This document shows, piece after piece, positions 34,061 through 44,614 of a DNA stretch of 64,000 nt. Every line of letters begins with the position of its first letter. Position 1 is the stretch's first letter. The stretch spans positions 60,955,754 through 61,019,753 of the forward strand of contig NC_061508.1 of NCBI RefSeq assembly GCF_022539505.1, read 5' to 3'. The DNA is from Lolium rigidum. Lineage: Eukaryota > Streptophyta > Magnoliopsida > Poales > Poaceae. A program made the position numbers and the translations under genes. The notes beneath the pieces were generated by a model that saw nothing but the letters and a program-made list of their open reading frames with translations, made no database searches and had not been told where the DNA came from.

Positions 34061-35225
34061 GACCCGAAGTACTCCCGCTACGACAACCGTGGCCCACGGG
34101 AGGATCGCCTGCCAGGCAAGCGGTTCGACCCGCACAACCTACTCGATGCTCCATGCATCTACCACAACAGAGAGGGCAAGCCCTCGACGCACACCACCGG
34201 GAACTGCTTCTCCCTTAAGCAGATCGAGAAAGCCCACCGCTCCAAGGAGAACGGCGGAGGCGACTAAAACAAGGACCGCCACAAGGACCAGGACAAGCCT
34301 AAGAAAGATGGCTTCGGCCGCAGTGTTGGGTCCGTCCACACCTTCACCGGGGTCGGCGACCGCCGCGACAAGAAGGTGCTCGGTGGATGTCAACGTAGTC
34401 GTCGCGGATGTTCCGCGCTGGCTCAACTGGTCCGAACAGAGCATCACCTGGAGCCGCGAAGACCACACTCCGTGCATCGAGTACCCAGGGTGAGTCGCCC
34501 TGATCGTCAAGCCCAAGGTCGCTGACTACCGGCTCTCCAAGACCCTGATGGATGGGGGAAGCTCCATCAACATCATGTACTACGACACGTACCAGTGAAT
34601 CCGACCTGGTCGCCAGCCAGATTTTGGGGAGATGCGACACCACTGACTCCAACATGATCGACTACAAGCGGGTGGTCGATCAGGACGGTGCTAGCTTCTC
34701 CGGGTACGTCGTCGAGTGGGTCGACAGGCGCAAGAATGAGGAAGCCGACGCACTCTCCAGGCTCGGCTCCAAGCGGCAACCACCACCGCCGGGCGTCTTC
34801 CTCGACATCCTCACTCGCCAGTCGGTGCGACCGCCCCGCGAGATCGACATCGCTGAGCCACCAGCCCCCGACTCCGTGCTAGTCGCAGTCGCCTAGGACG
34901 CTGGGGACTAGACGGAACCATACATGAGCTACCTCGAGCGGAAAACACTGCCCATGGACGAAATAGAAGCACGCATGATCGTGCGCCACTGCAAGTCCTT
35001 CACCGTCATCAACAAGAAGTTGTACAAGAGCAGTGTATCTGGAGTCTTCCAGCGTTGTGTCACTCCAGAGGAAGGACCCAGATCCTGCGCGACATCCATA
35101 CGGGCGCCTATGGCCATCACTAGGGACTGACGCTTGGGGACTTCCATGCGGGCGACATCCATGCGGGCGACTGTGGCCATCACTGGGGACTGCCCCTTAT
35201 GCCCCCGGGCACTCTTTACGAACAT
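34061..35225 (+). pseudogene. Tat-like Gypsy remnant: gag end, protease, RNase H end, integrase start; RT deleted
   Basis: Continues the gag from 18710 (YDNRGPREDRLPGKRFDPHN, then CIYHNREGKPSTHTTGNCF). The aspartic protease is visible as LMDGGSSINIMYYDTY at about 34545-34595. Immediately after, at about 34605, text jumps to the end of RNase H (YVVEWVDRRKNEEADALSRL), so the whole reverse transcriptase is missing. A stop separates this from YLERKTLPMDEIEARMIVRH and LYKSSVSGVFQRCVTPEEG, the start of integrase. The zinc-finger part (DIH...GAYGHH) is frameshifted and duplicated in tandem at about 35090-35195. The end near 35225 is approximate. The element is dead. Confidence 0.8.
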
Positions 35226-35481
35226 GTCCGAGACGGTAACAACTCAAACACCTGAATTTATTACGACAATTTAAGGTGACATGTTTAAATCTTAAGCACC
35301 TCGAGCAGCTCCAAACCCTATTCACCATAAAATCCACCATATTCACCTCGAGCATGCATGATCTGTAGGTAAAGAAGTATTTTCTTTAGAGGAGCAATTA
35401 AACAGCTGCCACTATTGATACCAAAAGATCCAAAAGGAACAGAGGTTCCATCAAGACAATGATGGATGGGGTCATTGGGCA

Positions 35482-36718
35482 ATGGGAAACAATGTTCAGG
35501 AGGAAGAGGAAAACATGATGGAAGTGGATCTGGCCCCCAATGCTGCCTTTCAAGGACTCCTGGATGCAATCCAAGCTGAAGAGATGATACTGGACAATCC
35601 ACCTGTGGCAGATTCTAGCAGTGACATCACTTTCTCATCAGGCAGTTCAAACTCAGGCTTCTCTGACAATACTGCAAATCACCAACTGGTGGTTCATGCT
35701 GGTCTTGCTCTGGATATGATTCCTTTCAATCATATTGGTGAAGGACTGCAGAACATTGCACAAGCTTACCTAGAATAAGCGGATGAAAGTTCAGATGAAG
35801 AAAATGATTTGCTTCAGCAAGATAATGCAGATGGGCAACAAGATGGGAATAATGTGAATGCCTTTCAGCTGATAGAGGATGTGAACTTGGTCCCACCTCA
35901 AGAAGCACACCTGATTATTGGAAGGGTAGAGACAGTTTTCTTCCCTGCCCTAGAGGAACATGATCTTTCCAAGAGATTTTCCAAGCAAGGAATGAAAATT
36001 TGGGAAACTTAATTTGCACCTAAGATGGACTCATCTTCTGCAAGTGTTTTCTCCTGTGACATACCTGTAAGTTGGTTTAACTTTGTTACCCTCATGCTCA
36101 TGACTCCTGATAAATTTGATTGGGCCAAAGGATTTTTTTCTTCTTAGCTATGGAGCATTATTAAAGAATCTATTGCCTCCGAACACACTATTTCATTTGT
36201 TATTCCTGATAAATGTGTTGCCAATCAGGCCCATGTTTGCAAATTGTTGGAGGAGGAGCAAGACAGCCCTAAGAATACCAAAATGCTTGATGAATCTATT
36301 TCCCCTGTCTCCTAAAAGGAGGAGGAGAGAAGGAAAAGTACCTCTGGTTGAATAAGAGGTAAGGAGAAGTCCTAGATTGGTTCTGTTAAATGATGGATAT
36401 AAAAATCATGATAACTGTGTTGATAAAAACTGCTTGACTTGTAATGCTGCACCCCCTTTGATTAATACAAAAGTGGTAAAGAATTTGGCTTCCTCTTTCT
36501 GTAAGGTCCAAGAGGATGGCCTGGAAGGGAGGTTGCAGAAGAAGAACAAGTTGGAGGACAAGAAAAAGGCACCAGGACCCACTCATGTTGCTGCAGCTCC
36601 AGGTGCTAAAGTTGTTAGAGGAAAGGCACAAGGAAGCAATAATGGAAGCACTAAAGCAAGGGGACCAAATGCTACTGATGGAGTAGCATCCCAGGCCAAG
36701 TCAAGGCTCCCCAAATAG
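35482..36718 (+). pseudogene. LINE ORF1-like gene, acidic, with a Cys cluster; broken by stops
   Basis: Three open parts can be linked by eye. The first (35482-35778) is acidic: MGNNVQEEEENMMEVDLAPN. One stop interrupts it and it continues through ADESSDEENDLLQQDNADGQ to HLIIGRVETVFFPALEEHDL near 35940. A second part near 36115-36320 reads WAKGFFSSQLWSIIKESIAS across a frameshift. The third (36377-36718) has a Cys cluster, NCVDKNCLTCNAAPP, and a Lys-rich tail. I do not see the DUF4283 plus CCHC knuckle layout common in plant LINE ORF1. If functional it would be expected to bind element RNA, but this is inferred from position only. Confidence 0.5.
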
Positions 36719-37004
36719 AGTTATCTTATGTTAGACAACACAGTTGCTTTTGTGGCAAGTATGGAAGTTACTTGCAATGCCTGTAAAGTTTGGATGTTCT
36801 ATCACACCATGTTCTGCTTGCTTTTGTGGATGTTATGCTGGTCTCTGCTTCATGTAATGGATACTTTTAAATGTTGTGTCTTGTCCTTGTTCTGGTATCT
36901 CTGTTCTCTGCATGGTATGTATCTCTTCAGTTTGCAGGCTCAACAAACATGGTACTGCTGGGGTAACCATGTAAATGCAAATAACCATTGTAGTTTCCCA
37001 TGGA

Positions 37005-39995
37005 ACACAACAGATTATGGAAAATTCTTAATTGGAATCTGAGGGGAATTAATTCTGAAAAGAAATGGGTTGCTCTTGCCAGTAAAATGGGAATCAAATT
37101 GTGACATTATAGACTACATAAGAAAATTCTGCCCCAAGAAATTCAATAAGTTCGAACATCTCTTATCTATTGGTGCATCGGTATTATTATTATTTGGAAT
37201 AGCTCCTTGTTTACTGGCACACTTGCATTTCAGAATGAATTCTCCATTTCTGTTCAATTCACTTGTAACATCTCAGCTAGTACATGGATTTTAACCAACA
37301 TTTATGGCCCAAGTCAAGCAGAAAGAAAACAAGATTTTATTGAATGGTTATCCAACATTGATAAGCCTGTTGATATGGATTGGATAATTATGGGAGATTT
37401 TAACTTCATTAGAAAACCTTCAGATAGAAACAAACCAGGAGGGGACTTGAATGGGATGCTTTTGTTTAATGAAGCAATAAGTAATCTTGGATTGGTGGAA
37501 CTGCCACTAAAAGGAAGGAAGTATACCTGGAGTAATATGCAGCAGTCACCTCTTCTTGAGAGATTGGATTGGTTCTTCACTTCTTCATCTTGGACTGCCA
37601 GTTATCCCTCTTCTCTGGTTTTTCCACTAGTAAAGCCCACTTCAGATCATGTTCCTTGTGTTATTTCTATTGGAACAAGCATACCAAAGGAAAGAATATT
37701 TAGATTTGAAAATTACTGGTTGCAACACAGTGAATTAAAAGGCATAGTGGAAGCTAGTTGGAGGATTCCAGTAGGTCACACTGACCCTGCTAAGAAAATT
37801 ACTGCAAAATTGAAAATTTTGAAGAGAAGTATTAATTTGTGGGCAAAAAATTTACCCTGCCTAAAAATGCTAATTGACAAGGTCAATTCTGTCATCAACT
37901 TCTTGGATATTTTGGAAGAATTCAGAACTCTATCACTTGAAGAATGGAATTTGAGGGATATTCTTAAAGATCATGTGATAACTTTGTTACAAAACCAAAA
38001 TGCCTACTGGAAGCAAAGAGGAAAAATAAAATGGGTCAAACTTGGTGATGCTAATACAAGATTTTTTCATAATAAGGCAACAATAAACTACAGGCACAAC
38101 TACATCTCTATGCTAGTGAATGAAAGCTTAGCTGAAATTTCTGATCATGATGGAAAAGCTGATATTCTATGGAAGGCCTTCAAAGAGAGAATGGGTATGA
38201 CTGATAATCCTTCTATGCAGTTTAACTTACCAGATTTCTATGGAGGAGGTATGAATGCAGAAACCTGTGCACAGTTGGAAGTTCCCTTTACTGATAAAGA
38301 AATTTATGAAATTATAAAGGAATTGCCCAATGATAAATCACCAGGACCTGATGGCTTTAATAATGAATTCTTCAAGAATCGTTGGTCAATCATTGGTAAT
38401 GATGTCAAGGATCTGATAAGAACTTTTTATGAGGGGAATATTAACTTGGAAAGCATAAACTCTCCCTACATTACTTTAATTCCAAAAATTGGTTCCCCAA
38501 TGTTGCCAGGTGATTTCAGACCAATTTCTTTTTTAAACACTGTGCTCAAGATTGTCACCAAATTGTTAGCAAACAGATTGCAGAAGATCATACTTCAGCT
38601 AGTTCACATAAATCAATGTGGGTTTCTAAAGCAAAGGTCTATTCAAGATTGCTTGGGATGGGCTTTTGAATATCTCTTTCAGTGTCACAAGTCAAAAGAA
38701 GAGATTATTATTCTTAAGATGAATTTTGAAAAAGCTTTTGACAAGATTGAACACAACACAATTTTGGAAATTTTAAGAGCCAGAGGATTTGGGGAAAGAT
38801 GGATTAAATGGATTCAACTAATTCTTATTTCTGGAACCTCTGATGTTCTCCTAAATGGAACACCTGAAAAGAAATTCTATTGCAAAAGAGGGGTTAGGCA
38901 AGGGGATCCTTTATCACCTCTCCTTTTTGTGTTAGCAGCAGATCTTCTACAATCCATCTTGAATAACGCAATGTCTCATGGTTTGATTGATAAACCAATT
39001 CCCTCAGCTGCCTGCCCTGACTTCCCTATTGTGCAATATGCTGATGATACTTTGGTCATAATGAAGGCTAATGCTAGAAATTTGTTCTGCCTTAAAGCTC
39101 TGCTTCAAACTTTTGCTGACTCCACTGGATTAAAAGTGAATTACAATAAATCAAATATGATTCCCATAAATTTGAATGAGGAAAGGCTCAACCACTTCTC
39201 TGCAACAATGAACTATCAGAAAGGATCCTTGCCATTTACATACCTTGGGCTACCACTTTGTATTATCAGGCCTTCCATGGAGCATTTCTTGCCAATTGTA
39301 CAAAGAACACAATCAATATTAGGAGGGATTGCTGACTTCTTAAATTATGGAGGCCAATTACAACTGGTGAAATCTGTTCTAGCTTCCATGCCAATACTCT
39401 TCATGTGTTGCTTTGATGTACCTGTTGCCATTAAGGAGCAAGTAGTGAAATACATGAGACATTGTCTATGGAGGAAGAAAAATGCTGATGTACAGGCAAA
39501 TGGCACTGCCCTTGTAGCATGGAAAAAAAATATGCAGGCCCAAAGAGCAACGTGGCTTGGGAGTCCTCAATCTAGAAGTACGAAATAAGGCTCTCATGTT
39601 AAAGAATCTTCACAAAATTTTCAACAAGCATGATATCCCTTGGGTGCAACTAATCAGAGTCTTATTATTCAAATGGCAATCTTCCCACAATCAATTTGGA
39701 TGGATCCTTATGGTGGAAATCTCATCTAAAATTACTATACATTTACAAATCCATGGCAAGATGTAACATTGGAGATGGGAGTACTGCGAATTTCTGGACT
39801 GATCTTTGGGAAAATAATTGTCTTCATCTAAAATTCCCTCACCTCATAACTTTTGCCAAACATACAGACTGGACTGTGGAAAAGGTAATTCACACAGAGT
39901 ATCTGGAGGATATGTTTCACCTTCCTCTCTCACAGCAAGCTTATGAAGAATTTCAAGCCTTAGAATTATTATGTCACAATACTCTCATTACAGTA
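37005..39995 (+). pseudogene. LINE ORF2: endonuclease and reverse transcriptase with Asp-to-Asn change
   Basis: Endonuclease text starts MEHNRLWKILNWNLRGIN at 37005, then a frameshifted stretch removes the segment with the catalytic Glu. From 37207 the frame is open for 793 codons: GDFNFIRKPSDRNKPGGDLN, YTWSNMQQSPLLERLDWFF, SDHVPCVISIG, then reverse transcriptase with LPNDKSPGPDGFNNEFFK, PYITLIPKIGSP, DFRPISFLNTVLKIVTKLLA, GVRQGDPLSPLLFVLAADLL and QYADDTLVI (YADD at 39037-39048). Motif A reads ILKMNFEKAFDKIEH; in L1-type enzymes the N (codon 38722-38724) is the catalytic Asp. A frameshift at about 39570 leads to GVLNLEVRNKALMLKNLHK and further 3' text to 39983. The enzyme should be inactive. 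Confidence 0.85.
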
Positions 39996-40538
39996 TGACG
40001 TGGGCATTACCCTTCGGGTAACTGTTATTGCCCTACCTTGTGTGGCCCAACCGGAGGCCCATGAAGACACTCGATGGCAAGGTGGGCAACTATGGCGATG
40101 CCGAAGAAGATTCCTTGAAGAACAAGATGAAGAAACGAATCAAGCAAGGAAAGTTTAGAATAGGATCTTTTGTAACCTAGTCGTACCCGGACAGATCTCT
40201 TGAGACCTGGCACCCTATATAAGGGCCAGGAGAGGGGCTGCCGAGGGACACAATCAATCTTAGCAACTTTAGCCACCAAGAAGTCTAGAGCTAGGGTTTC
40301 ATAGCACTTAGCCTCTCGACGAGATCACAGCCGAAACCTTCGGCACCCCATTGTAACCCGATATTTTCATAATCAAGATCAGACAGGCGGGACGTAAGGG
40401 TTTTACCTCATCGAGGGCCCCGAACCTGGGTAAATCGCTCTCCCCGCTTGTTTGATAACCGATGTCTCGTGTCAGCCTACAGGATTCCATCTACCCTAAG
40501 CCCCAAACTGAGGGCATTGCCGAGGAGTACCCTCGACA
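39996..40538 (+). repeat. 5' LTR of the Gypsy element, 543 bp
   Basis: TG start and CA end. A TATA box (TATATAAG) lies at 40216-40223 in a GC-rich setting. No partner LTR lies in the window. Confidence 0.8.
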
Positions 40539-40540
40539 AT

Positions 40541-40558
40541 TGGCGCCGTCTGTGGGAA
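40541..40558 (+). other. Primer-binding site, TGGCGCCGTCTGTGGGAA
   Basis: Two bases past the LTR end. This primer site is frequent in plant Gypsy elements and I take it as complementary to a tRNA-Arg 3' end. Confidence 0.7.
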
Positions 40559-40596
40559 CCCTGTTGGCACAAGATCCGTCATCGGCAGATCCAATC

Positions 40597-42636
40597 ATGT
40601 CGTCGACAGCTTCGTCGACGCCTTCGTCATCACCAATCTTGGGAAGTCCGATCCGATTCGGCTCTTATGAGTTCACCCCGCACAGCGACTCTTCTCGCCC
40701 GACTTTTTCGGATCTACAAGGAAATATGGAGATGACGTTCGGGAGCGTCCACTACAACGTCAAACCGGAAGGAGTCCTTCGCTTGCTGGAACCATACGCC
40801 CCCCGGATCAGTGAGGAAATCGCCCCCATCGGCTGCAAGGTCAACCGTGTCATCATCAGTCGACCTTTCGGCAGGGCTGACGGACTCGACGAATTCATCC
40901 CCGCCATCGACTCCTCGATCGACTTCTTCAGTGTCGGTCGGATCCGATAACCCCATACCGTCAGAGATGACTTCATACTACTGCCTGAACTGCGACACCA
41001 GGCATGGGTTGGGATCGAGTGACACACCGTTCATCTGCAGTGCTCAGTATTCATCGGGAGAGGACAGTGTCGACAGCGTTGTCAAGGAAGTTACCTGGAA
41101 AACAGCGCACCACCAAGTCTATGCTGCCAATAACACAGGAAACGCAAGAAACGGGGGAGGTGGAGATCACACCCCGCGCTCCAGCCGGCGACACAGCTTT
41201 GAAAACAGCGCCAGTAACAATAATAGTGATTACCCCATCGCAGAGGAAGAATGGGCAGCAGCCAGGGCAGCCGTAGTTAATAACACACCGCTTCCCGCCG
41301 GTACTTCGGTTGGAACCCTCAATGTCTACCGCTCCATCTTGAGAAAAATCGGGAGCGTCTATCAAATGAGCAGGCCACCCTTGAAAGACGTCTGTTCGCA
41401 GCAGAACAATCCAGTGAACGGCGAAGGAGCTCGCGAGGAAGTGCGTCCCGAAGCAGCTAAGGTGCAGGGAAGCATCGATCGAGGTTGTCCAGACTTTCGG
41501 AAGATGATGCTAGAGAAATAACCTCAAACCTATCCAGATCCTTCATGACTACGGACACTGCGGGCATCCTAAGGCCAAAAACCGTTGAAGGAGCAACCGC
41601 CAACCTCGCGGCATACCTCATCAATCAACGACCCGAAGGTCCTATGACTCAAGCTCATCGAGGCGCCCTGGAAAGCCTCGCAATCTTGGGAGACAACCTG
41701 GTTCCACGGAAGGAAAAAACTACACTCCAAGCCAGTGGCTCGAAGCACCGTTCAAGAGACGCCCGAGACGAAATTACCCAGAGCCGAATCGATAAAGCCA
41801 GACGACGGCGAGCTGCGAGGGAGGAATTCGACAGCGATGCCTCAGAAGAAAGCCAGGAGTACGACGACGAGTTGAGGGGAGCTGATTGCTTGAGCTACAA
41901 GATCTGTGAGACGATGCCACCCAAGAAGATCAAACCTACCCCTACCGACGCCGCTAAGTATGATGGACAGCAGGAGCCGAGGTCATGGATAGACGATTAC
42001 CTACAAACCGTGATCCTGCACAAAGGAAATCAGATAGCAGCAATGCAGTGCTTGCAGCTTTACCTGAAAGATTCGGCACAGGCCTGGCTGAGAGGCCTGC
42101 CGAAGGGTTCTATCAAGTCATGGGACGACCTGGTGGACGCTTTCGTCACGAACTTCCAAGCAACGTACAAAAGGCCTGTTGGGATCGAAGAATTACGGCA
42201 CTGCCAGCAGAAACCGAAAGAATCGATGCGCGCATACATCCGGAGATTCACTAAGCTCCTGAACGCCGCCGAAGACGTTTCTGTCGACAGAGCAATCGAT
42301 GCCTTTAGCGATGACATCCGACGTGAAACCTACATAGAGGAACTTGGGCGCACCGAAGACTATAACCAAGTTAATGGAAATCACCAACAGCTGGGCTGAT
42401 GGCGAAGACAATGTACGAAGGCCACGGCAACGCAGTGACGACGAAGACGACGATCAGCCGAAGCACGATTCGGGTGGTCGAAGGAATCGTCGCAAGAAGA
42501 GGAAAGACCGCAGTTACGATGACAGAAACCTGGTAGCCGCAGGATATTCCGATCGACAAGACGATCGTTACGACGACAGGCGGAACGATCGGCAGGACGG
42601 CAACCGAAGTAACTCTGGGAACCGTGGCAGATCATG
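40597..42636 (+). pseudogene. Gypsy leader ORF and gag, frameshifted, 3' truncated
   Basis: The N-terminal Ser/Pro-rich text starts MSSTASSTPSSSPILGS near 40597. A frame change near 40900 links PRISEEIAPIGCKVNRVIIS to a part with two CxxC-like pairs (SYYCLNCDTRHG, and FICSAQ). Another shift near 41500 leads to a 304-codon frame (41485-42399) with the Retrotrans_gag core: EPRSWIDDYLQTVILHKGNQ, ALQAWLRGLPKGS-like text near 42080, and AYIRRFTKLLNAAEDVS. An Arg/Asp-rich tail (42400-42636, DRQDDRYDDRRNDRQDG) follows in another frame. The part before the core is unusually long for gag. Confidence 0.7.
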
Positions 42637-42640
42637 AGTA

Positions 42641-43671
42641 TGTAAGAACGGCCTATTACTTTGGTGTAGACACTTTGAACTAATCGCTTGCTATAGCCCT
42701 AATTTGTTGTTATCCTTGACATCATTGCAATTTTCACTATTACACAATCTAAGTTGTCACTGATTTGCACCATTACATGTTTCAAATTCATGTTCTATAA
42801 TTTTCATTATTGCATGGTACAAACGATGTCATTTTTTATTCCATTGACGTAAAATTTAAACATTTAAATTTCTGTTCTTTTGATTTAATTAATGTGCCAC
42901 TGTAGCAACACATGGTCTTCGGTGACTCATTTTTCGCAAGGCCTGTCTCTGAACTAATGGTTGGTTGTTAAACCGATGGGATACACAACACTTGTTCTAC
43001 TGTGGGGTTGGGATAAATGTTTGTGACACATGGAGCCATGGCAATGTAGCTCATGTTCTTGCGCAGTTAGGTGCAAAATTCCTTGTAAACTCCACTTAAT
43101 TTGTCCCGGTAGTACGAGGTGCCTAAGTGTGCCATTGCATCTATAATGGGTGATTTCGCCCAAAATGTTTCGTAATAAAGATAAACTAGAAAACATAGGC
43201 ATGGCAGCATGCCCCACCCATGGTGCTACCTTTTTAACATACATAGTTGGTATTATGGGTACATGTTTGATGACTTTTAGAGTGTCGAGTATTATGTGTG
43301 ACAATTGACAAAGTACTGCATTGGTAAGGTCTAAGTGGTATGAGTTGTTATTGTGATGTGTGTTTTCACTAAAGCAAAAGGGTTCAAAACAAACACAATA
43401 CAGAGCACCTACGAAGACACAGTATAAATAACTGAATATTAAGGGGACGAAAAAACATTGACAAAAACACGGTCAAACACAACTTCTCACATCAGGACCT
43501 TTATTAGGTTTGTCAACTGAAATATAGAAAGAAAGAAAAGATAGACAGAAAGAGTATATTCAGTTCCACCTAATCGAAGTAGAAAACTCAGCTCTCGCTA
43601 GTTCCAGCCAATCACAACTTTTCCGCACAAAATTCATGAACCTGTATTTAAGTGGGCAAATGAATTTAAAA
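42641..43671. other. Unclassified AT-rich stretch, no gene seen
   Basis: About 1 kb with no open frame of note, no LTR ends and no MITE termini that I can recognise. A short RNA-coupled feature such as a tRNA was looked for and not seen. Confidence 0.6.
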
Positions 43672-43673
43672 TA

Positions 43674-43891
43674 CTCCCTCCATCCCGGTTCATAGGACTT
43701 ACGTATCCCTAGATCGTAATTTGACCTTGATAATACAAGATATATATTATAAAACATACATCATTAGAAATTTGATGTTCTACTTTCTAACGATATACTT
43801 TTTGTGTGGTACAACTAATATTGTGTTAGCCAAATTAACAATCTATAACTATACGCAAGTCCTATGAACTAGGAGTCTAGGATGGAGGGAT
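43674..43891. mobile_element. Stowaway-type MITE, 218 bp
   Basis: The left end is CTCCCTCCATCCCGGTTCAT and the right end read inverted is TCCCTCCATCCTAGACTCC, both continuing to TTCATAGGACTT. TA lies on both sides (43672-43673 and 43892-43893). The last base of the right terminus is changed from G to T. Same family as the degraded copy at 14541-14740. Confidence 0.85.
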
Positions 43892-44111
43892 TATTGTAAG
43901 AGCATACAACTTGGTGATATTACCATAAATATATTATCCACAACTTATAGGAAGAAGTTGAAGAAGCATTATCTTTTTCATTTCTTTTGAGGACAAAAAG
44001 ACACCTTTCTGAAACTCCTCAAGCAGAAAAAGGCATCATCACGCACTTGCTTACATATGCTCCATACGATCATTTGCTATTGAGGCATTGGCTAAATTGA
44101 TACCTCACCAA

Positions 44112-44442
44112 GTGGAAGTGATATTAGGGAAAGACTTGGGAGCCATTTTCATCTGCCCACCCGTTGTACGGGGAAGTAGGAGGATGCTACAAGCGCGTGT
44201 TTCATGTGGAAGTGCTATTAGCAAAAGACCCGGAGCCATTTTTAGCTGTTCATGCGTCGCACGGGGAAGCAGGAGAACGCTATGTATAAGAGTGTTTTTC
44301 ATGTGGAAGTGCTATTACCGAAAGACTTGGTTGGAGCCATTTTTATCTGTCCACGCGTCGCAAAGGGAAGCAAAATGACGCTATGTATAAGAGTGTTTTC
44401 CATGTGGAAGTGCTATTAGGGAAAGACTTGGAGCCATTTTCC
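44112..44442. repeat. Tandem repeat, about 97-bp unit, 3.4 copies
   Basis: GTGGAAGTG followed by ATATTAG/CTATTA begins units at 44112, 44206, 44303 and 44404, each continuing with AAGACYTGG and GGAGCCATTTT. The fourth is cut after about 39 bases, where homology with BAHD copy 1 begins. It lies just downstream of BAHD copy 2 and has no counterpart next to copy 1. Confidence 0.9.
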
Positions 44443-44448
44443 TTTATT
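44443..44448 (-). terminator. Putative poly(A) signal of BAHD copy 2
   Basis: AATAAA on the minus strand, 167 bases past the stop, in the same context as in copy 1. Confidence 0.5.
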
Positions 44449-44614
44449 CAACATCGAAAACAAAATGTTAACACAAGAATCAAAACCCACGATCTAATCG
44501 TGGCATCCCACGGTCGTGAACATGGGCTTTGTCGTTGCGCATCTACCACGATGACGCACACAGCCACCAAAAGTTAAACAAACGGAAGGAAGGAAATACG
44601 AAATACAATCCTAG

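Larger units (their letters stand above)
35226..39995 (+). mobile_element. L1-type LINE (non-LTR retrotransposon), 3' truncated by a Gypsy LTR
   Basis: An ORF1-like region at about 35480-36720 is followed by an apurinic endonuclease and reverse transcriptase ORF from about 37005. The element ends abruptly at 39995, where an LTR starts (TGACGTGGGC), so no poly(A) tail is present. The left border is approximate because Gypsy sequence runs into it near 35225. The base composition is AT-rich, unlike the GC-rich Gypsy neighbours. Confidence 0.85.
39996..42640 (+). mobile_element. Gypsy LTR retrotransposon, 5' LTR to gag only (3' truncated)
   Basis: The 5' LTR is 39996-40538 (TGACGTGGGC...CTCGACA), with the primer site at 40541-40558, a leader and gag reading frames following. 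Text stops being coding after NRGRS near 42636 with no protease, RT or second LTR. The insertion point is inside the LINE at 39995/39996. The lineage is probably Tat-like from the primer site and the long leader, but this is not proven. Confidence 0.8.

Noticed and set aside
35090..35195. Possible short CRISPR-like or satellite repeat (GCGACATCCATGCGGGCGA)
   Set aside because: It is a local duplication within the integrase zinc-finger part of a decayed Gypsy element, with two or three copies only and no spacer structure.
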